This document shows positions 61,301-64,000 of a DNA stretch of 64,000 bases, piece by piece. Below the pieces are notes generated by a model. That model saw nothing but the letters and a program-made list of their open reading frames with translations. It did not search any database and was not told where the DNA came from. The stretch is from positions 24,061,249-24,125,248 of the forward strand of contig NC_031497.1 in the NCBI RefSeq assembly GCF_000237925.1, read 5' to 3'. Source of the stretch: Schistosoma mansoni. Lineage: Eukaryota > Platyhelminthes > Trematoda > Strigeidida > Schistosomatidae. Position numbers and translations under genes: made by a program. Every line of letters begins with the position of its first letter. Position 1 is the first letter of the stretch.

Positions 61301-62093
61301 CTTCTTTGATATTGTTCTCTTTAAAATATTAAAAAATTCCCATATTTTAAGTTAGAACAACTTATATGAGTATAAAACATCGGTTTCAATTAGATATTCA
61401 TCAGGCTTTACTTTAAGTCTTGACTTACTTCTTATATTGGGAACTATTGTTATTTTTATCATTACTAGTGTGGTGTGGTTTACTTTTATCCTTATAAGTA
61501 GTATATGGTGATGGTCAGACATAGAATGTATTTTGGCAGAAGATCGATAAGGAAAGAACAGGAATGCATGAACAATGAAATCAGAGAAGACGGACTGATA
61601 TTTACAGAAGGAACAGTTCAGATTGAGACAATGGATTGTTATTTTGTAAATTAACTGTTTACTGTATGATTATCAGAATTTAGTGAGATAGTTTGTAATT
61701 TGTGCTTAAATACATTCGATTGTCCCCAATCGTGTTCTTTTGCACTATGCTAGCACATTTGTTATCAGACTATTGGTTTATACCTTTCACTTATTTACTC
61801 ATATAATCCATTTTATTGGTATCATCGACTGATAAGCAGCATGAATTAGTTTCATATTTCCATATACGTGTGTCAACCTGATGAAGATTTGGATGAAAAC
61901 AATGTTTCTGGCTGAGTTTTTGATTTATCGTTGTTTGTTACAGTCATGTAAAAGAAAAGAAAGGTATCTATGACACAGCTATTTATAACATAAAACATTG
62001 AAAAACAGTTTAATTGTATTACCGTTTCAGTTCAGCTGAAAAAAGATTTTTTACAGATGACATAATTTCTTCCTGAACTGATTGATAATGTGC
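49180..62093 (-). CDS. POC5: POC5 centriolar protein homologue, C-terminal 541 codons in eight exons
   Basis: Exons on the minus strand: 62093-62023, 60819-60642, 58524-58345, 56257-55846, 54291-54128, 53031-52876, 50895-50566 and 49314-49180 (stop TAA). All have AG/GT borders and compatible phases. Counting from the first in-window codon: residues 1-83 are coiled-coil; 84-143 hold a centrin-binding-like repeat ([20 protein letters not shown], matching the Sfi1-type repeat region of POC5), then more coiled coil; about 165-185 hold [20 protein letters not shown], the POC5 signature. The last ~250 residues are polar and probably disordered. POC5 is a centrin-binding protein of the centriole lumen, needed for centriole elongation in animals. 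The N-terminal part must lie right of the window. Six introns carry SINEs, mostly in sense orientation. Confidence 0.92.
49376..49838 (+). mobile_element. SINE family A, more than one monomer with fold-back left end (A4)
   Basis: 49376-49438 is 5' body in minus orientation; from about 49438 a plus-oriented end of one monomer (mutated hammerhead, GGAAC) is followed by one complete monomer to 49838. Hammerhead cleavage positions of the two (49460 and 49797) are 337 bp apart, the monomer length. In a POC5 intron. Confidence 0.85.
49758..49802 (+). ncRNA. hammerhead-like ribozyme in SINE A4, stem III damaged
   Basis: ATCCAG stem I, core CTGACGA, stem II GTCC/GGAC and GAA are intact, but stem III and the cleavage triplet have changed (GCTTTC instead of GCGTC), so activity is doubtful. 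Confidence 0.6.
50224..50482 (+). mobile_element. RTE-like element, 3' end (copy R6)
   Basis: Encodes [20 protein letters not shown] and [20 protein letters not shown], then the terminal CGTAAGTAAGTAAGTG. 5'-truncated; POC5 intron, antisense. Confidence 0.85.
50566..50895 (-). CDS. POC5: POC5 exon, 330 bp
   Basis: Acceptor TAAATCCAG; exactly 110 codons, Asn/Ser/Lys-rich, including [20 protein letters not shown]; donor AATCAG|GTAAAT. Confidence 0.85.
51412..51895 (+). mobile_element. solo LTR, family E (copy E2)
   Basis: TGTTATATCCCG to TATTAAACAGGACA; TATATAAA at 51688-51695. Homologous to E1 throughout. No clear target duplication. POC5 intron, antisense. Confidence 0.75.
52065..52580 (+). 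repeat. unclassified repeat G (copy G2), split by SINE B7
   Basis: 52065-52282 and 52509-52580 together match 61470-61745 continuously (…TTTAGTGAGATAGT then TTGTAATTTGTGCTTAAATA…), showing the SINE between them inserted later. Confidence 0.75.
52283..52508 (-). mobile_element. SINE family B inside repeat G (B7)
   Basis: Tail, hammerhead remnant, tRNA-like region and 5' body. Core CTGAGGA is kept, but the stem III and cleavage side has been rewritten (CCATAAAACAGTGC) and stem II's closing pair is lost. POC5 intron, sense. Confidence 0.82.
52876..53031 (-). CDS. POC5: POC5 exon, 156 bp
   Basis: Acceptor TTATTTTAG; encodes [20 protein letters not shown], His-rich, then [18 protein letters not shown]; donor CAAATG|GTATAC. 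Confidence 0.82.
53206..53422 (-). mobile_element. SINE family B with perfect hammerhead (B8)
   Basis: Tail from 53206, hammerhead, then B box (GATTCGAACCC on plus) and A-box region; abuts RTE-like copy R7. Lies in the POC5 intron between 53031 and 54128, sense orientation. Confidence 0.87.
53295..53340 (-). ncRNA. hammerhead ribozyme in SINE B8, fully consensus
   Basis: A 46-nt type I hammerhead: stem I GCACTG/CAGTGC, CTGAGGA, stem II GTCC/GGAC around CATAATA, GAA, stem III ACGG/CCGT with no separate loop, triplet GTC; cleavage expected between 53301 and 53300. Every core residue is present and every stem pairs. Confidence 0.87.
53424..54052 (+). mobile_element. RTE-like element, C-terminal region and 3' end (copy R7)
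   Basis: [36 protein letters not shown] and [17 protein letters not shown], with a deletion near 53690, ending at GCTAAGTAAGTAAG. Its frame is open into the neighbouring SINE. POC5 intron, antisense. Confidence 0.85.
54128..54291 (-). CDS. POC5: POC5 exon, 164 bp
   Basis: Acceptor TTTATTAAG; encodes [19 protein letters not shown] and [12 protein letters not shown]; donor CGTCAT|GTGAGT. Placed by matching phase; no known domain. Confidence 0.82.
54431..54798. mobile_element. SINE family A fold-back copy (A5)
   Basis: Minus-oriented hammerhead and tRNA-like region (54431-54655), then plus-oriented end and 5' body (54655-54798). The hammerhead (54468-54520) has stem II broken and GAA changed to GAG. 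POC5 intron. Confidence 0.8.
54945..55150 (+). mobile_element. RTE-like element reduced to its two ends (copy R8)
   Basis: About 130 bp of the family's 5' leader (AAACTCCGCCTGTAGCTCATC) joined directly to the last ~70 bp (GGTCGGCGGCCTATGCTC) and a GTAAGGAAGGTAAGTAAG tail. All coding sequence is deleted. Confidence 0.82.
55785..55800 (+). repeat. short (CA)n tract
   Basis: ACACACACACACACA run in the POC5 intron just downstream of the 412-bp exon. Confidence 0.7.
55846..56257 (-). CDS. POC5: POC5 exon with MRGVCALN signature, 412 bp
   Basis: Acceptor ATACCTAG; opens [20 protein letters not shown], then [17 protein letters not shown]; donor GGTTATA|GTAAGT, phase 1. Confidence 0.93.
56318..56800 (-). 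repeat. retroposon-like repeat C (copy C6)
   Basis: Full set of landmarks in minus orientation; head-to-head with C7, about 120 bp apart. POC5 intron, sense. Confidence 0.85.
56920..57424 (+). repeat. retroposon-like repeat C (copy C7)
   Basis: Plus orientation, ends TTCAAATAAATAAATAAATAAG. A small internal deletion removes the CACGCGTATATAGCCTCTGCC segment. Confidence 0.85.
57738..58221 (+). mobile_element. solo LTR, family E variant (copy E3)
   Basis: TGTTATATCCTAGTGAAG start, GGTATATAAACCG (TATA) and GAAATAAATGATT (poly(A)-like) about 20 bases on. Closer to the copy at 63745 than to E1/E2. The right end is approximate. POC5 intron. Confidence 0.65.
58345..58524 (-). CDS. POC5: POC5 exon with centrin-binding-like repeat, 180 bp
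   Basis: Acceptor AATTTAG; encodes [20 protein letters not shown] and [19 protein letters not shown]; donor CTTCAA|GTAAAT, phase 0 both sides. Confidence 0.9.
58601..58953 (-). mobile_element. SINE family B, near full length (B9)
   Basis: Tail, hammerhead, tRNA-like region and 5' body ending GGAGCCAGT. The hammerhead core is intact, but the first stem II pair is lost and three bases intrude after the cleavage site. POC5 intron, sense. Confidence 0.83.
59112..59330. mobile_element. SINE family A fold-back copy (A6)
   Basis: 5' body in minus orientation (59112-59250), then a plus-oriented end with a hammerhead missing part of its core (GCTGAGTCCC where CTGACGAGTCCC is expected). Confidence 0.7.
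59503..59746. mobile_element. mosaic of SINE B (B10) and SINE A (A7)
   Basis: 59503-59584: plus-oriented SINE B hammerhead and tail, with the 5' stem I strand deleted. 59585-59655: minus-oriented SINE A. 59660-59746: plus-oriented SINE A with hammerhead GAA changed to GGA. Three pieces in one short block. Confidence 0.72.
59747..60462. other. POC5 intron sequence, nothing firm
   Basis: Part of it (about 60220-60460, with CCAATAGGC and GATTGGATGG) may be an old LTR, but no boundaries or duplications support this. Confidence 0.35.
60463..60609 (+). mobile_element. RTE-like element, last ~150 bp (copy R9)
   Basis: GCCGGGAGATTAAAGGGGA to CACGAGGGGTAACAGGCGTAAGTAAGTAA; the family's extreme 3' end, about 32 bp from a POC5 splice donor. 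Confidence 0.82.
60642..60819 (-). CDS. POC5: POC5 exon (coiled coil), 178 bp
   Basis: Acceptor ATTTTCAG; encodes [20 protein letters not shown] and [20 protein letters not shown]; donor CGAAAA|GTAAGT. Confidence 0.9.
60910..61205 (-). mobile_element. SINE family B (B11)
   Basis: From the tail (AGAAGGGGTTTTGTGGAG on plus) to the 5' body. The hammerhead core is mutated (TTGTGGA), so inactive. POC5 intron, sense. Confidence 0.82.
61470..61745 (+). repeat. unclassified repeat G (copy G3), uninterrupted
   Basis: The most complete copy, with TAGTATATGGTGATGGTCAG, CGATAAGGAAAGAACAGGAA and AAATACATTCGATTGTCCCC. POC5 intron. Confidence 0.72.
62023..62093 (-). CDS. POC5: POC5 exon (coiled coil), 71 bp
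   Basis: Acceptor TTTACAG, encodes [20 protein letters not shown] and a short tail; donor AAACG|GTAATA. Too short to stand out as an open frame; accepted because phase and coiled-coil character fit the next exon. Confidence 0.82.
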
Positions 62094-62233
62094 CTGTAAA
62101 CAATAAAAGAAGGTTTTGTAAATTCATCTGCCTGTCAGAATCTGACTTCATATATATATTTAAAGAGAGGGAGACTAAGTTTAACCTCAAAGTTACAAAT
62201 ATTACCTCTACCTAAAATAAAAGACAACTATAT

Positions 62234-62670
62234 AAAATCATGAGTCAATTGATGCTAGACTACCATGGAAAACGTGAAAGCACTGGACGGCCGTTTCGTC
62301 CTATTATGGGACTCCCCAGCAGTGCGTATCCACGATCCCACACTCGCGAGATTCGAACCCAGGACCTATCAGTCTCGCGCCAGAGCACTTAACCGATAGA
62401 TTACTGAACTGGCCGGCATCCAATGGTGTTATTGTCTAACTTCAACCAATCCACGATGTTTGATCAACCGTTCACCAATTGTCTTCAGTGAGTTGATATC
62501 TCTACAACAGACTTGGTTGAACTCCACTGGTCACTGCTTCCTACTATAACTCAAGGAAATATCCCTTACAGTCAGTCACTGTGCTTATAGGTTTTCCATG
62601 GTGGTTTAGCTTCAATTAACTCATGATTTCAACAATGAAAATACTGAAATATCAACAAAACCCCTTCTGA
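62234..62670. mobile_element. SINE family B with partial fold-back (B12)
   Basis: Minus-oriented full SINE (62234-62580), then plus-oriented tail (62590-62670). The hammerhead matches consensus except A6 changed to G (CTGGGGA), expected to abolish cleavage. Confidence 0.82.
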
Positions 62671-63212
62671 ACTATATAAAAGCCAACAAAATGTACACCT
62701 CGTGTTTTCTAGAGAAATAAACAACTGTAAATCCGCATGAAATGCAAATAATACACACCACATATATTTTAAACTCACTAGTGATAAAACTTCAGCTGAA
62801 CTAAAGAAGTGGTAAAACTGTATAGTTTAGGGATGGAATAGGAAAAACCTTGGTAGTAAAAGTCACTTCAAATTAAAAAGTTCTCTAAAGTCTAGGGCAT
62901 TCAGGAAAGCCAATAATGAATATTTTGATATGATATACTATATACACGAAGTATTTGCTACATTTTTAAAAGTACACTTTTTATTCTTTTGTCTATTGTA
63001 TCGAAATGTAAGTATGCTTTGTTGTATTCAGAGCGATTCAGACATAGTCGTATTTGTAGTGTTGAAAGTTAATCTTTTATAATTTCCCAATTAATTTGAA
63101 CAATATTTAAAGCGTTACCTAGTAAAACTGCAAATATTTAATACGGTATATACTATCACAGCTCACGATGTTCATGCAAAATAGTACATTTATAAGTAAC
63201 ATAGAAACACAC
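62671..63212. other. no feature recognised; probably POC5 intron
   Basis: No exon with matching phase could be found between 62093 and the right edge, so the remaining POC5 N-terminal exons lie beyond the window or are too short to see. Confidence 0.4.
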
Positions 63213-63522
63213 TTAGTATTGTTTGTTTGAGTCTTCCCATTGATGTTTTTTAGGACTGCAACTGGTCAGTCTCTAATTGGTATATGTGCATGCTGTGTGT
63301 ATTGCCTCGATATAGCCTAAGGTCACAAGCATGGTAAGCAAAGATGGATAGTGGCTAGCAGTGGAATCCAGGATGCGCGTTTGAAGCGAAAGGTACTGGG
63401 TTCGAGTCCCAGAGTGAACATCAACTCTGAGATGCATATACATCTAGCTGACGAGTCCCAAACAGGACTAAAACGCGGTTTCTAGATTCCACTGCCAGCC
63501 ACTATCCATCTTCGCTTAACAT
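63213..63522. mobile_element. SINE family A fold-back copy (A8)
   Basis: Minus-oriented body and end (63213-63384), switching at GGATGCGCG|TTTGAAGCG to a plus-oriented tRNA-like region, hammerhead and end. The hammerhead (63449-63496) has GAA changed to TAA. Confidence 0.8.
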
Positions 63523-63744
63523 AGAAATAATTACTTGTTATTTACTCATTTCAAATGTAAACAAATAGAAACTCTGTTTTATATCCAACTACAATAAACT
63601 GGTTTTGACTGTGTTTAAATTTAAAACTAGGATATTTTGCAGATTGAATTAACTGGGTTTTTCAAATGGCCAAGTAAACTTACCGAAAAGTTACTAAAAT
63701 ATCAAATCGTAATGATAAAACCTCTGAGAAATAAATTCAGAAAC

Positions 63745-64000
63745 TGTTATATTCTAGTGAAGACATAAGTACAGGTAACTTTAAGGATCTATTAGTTGAC
63801 CATCATTCTACATATATATTCCTATTGTGTAACTACACAGTGATTAGATTGTATGTATCTGTATTCATATTATTTTAAGCTTCATTTCGACCTACAGATC
63901 ATTATTATACTATTTACTCTTCCCAAGTTATGTTTAGTTTATTAATTACCGTCTCCCACGTTCACAGTCACATTTGGCTTAATCTTGTACAAATATTATT
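63745..64000 (+). mobile_element. LTR, family E variant, cut by the window edge (copy E4)
   Basis: TGTTATATTCTAGTGAAGAC onward, matching 57738-57990. Whether it is solo or belongs to an element continuing right cannot be seen. Confidence 0.6.

Noticed and set aside
1-64000. CRISPR arrays, bacterial operons or insertion sequences
   Set aside because: No regularly spaced short repeats; all content fits a flatworm nuclear genome.

Overview
The window looks like nuclear DNA of a blood fluke (genus Schistosoma). It is AT-rich, its genes are split into short exons by repeat-filled introns, and it carries tRNA-promoted short retroposons with hammerhead ribozymes (Sm-alpha type), RTE-like and other non-LTR retrotransposons, Ty3/Gypsy pieces and a Penelope-like fragment. 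The species cannot be settled from the sequence alone. No bacterial, organellar, rRNA or genuine tRNA genes were seen.

Five host genes can be supported. (1) 1.46-2.03 kb, minus: first exon of a secreted or membrane leucine-rich-repeat protein. (2) 15.56-16.16 kb, plus: last exon of an unrecognised acidic, charged protein. (3) 17.2-20.0 kb, minus: a complete two-exon EF-hand protein of 160 residues. (4) 26.0-39.9 kb, plus: a complete six-exon LARP7 homologue of 592 codons, rebuilt here from exons whose splice sites and phases all agree (La motif, RRM1, acidic linker, C-terminal xRRM-like region). (5) 49.2-62.1 kb, minus: the C-terminal 541 codons, in eight phase-consistent exons, of a POC5 centriolar protein; its 5' part lies beyond the right edge.

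The rest is mostly layered mobile DNA. I recognise an RTE-like family ending in (TAAG)n (nine copies, here R), a second non-LTR family with an APE-type endonuclease (P, five copies), Ty3/Gypsy fragments (gag-protease, RT/RNase H, integrase), solo LTRs, a 5'-truncated Penelope-like element, two tRNA-derived SINE families carrying hammerheads (A = Sm-alpha-like; B = a second family), a ~510-bp retroposon-like repeat (C, seven copies), and two unclassified repeats (D, G). Two nested insertions show clean target-site duplications.

The most interesting signals are: a chain of perfect adjacent palindromes upstream of LARP7; hammerhead ribozymes of SINE family B with intact cores, one in sense orientation inside a POC5 intron and an opposed pair just past the POC5 poly(A) signal; a recurring fold-back layout of SINE copies; a ~190-bp-arm inverted repeat with a SINE tail in its loop; and broken retrotransposon copies that share the same disabling changes.
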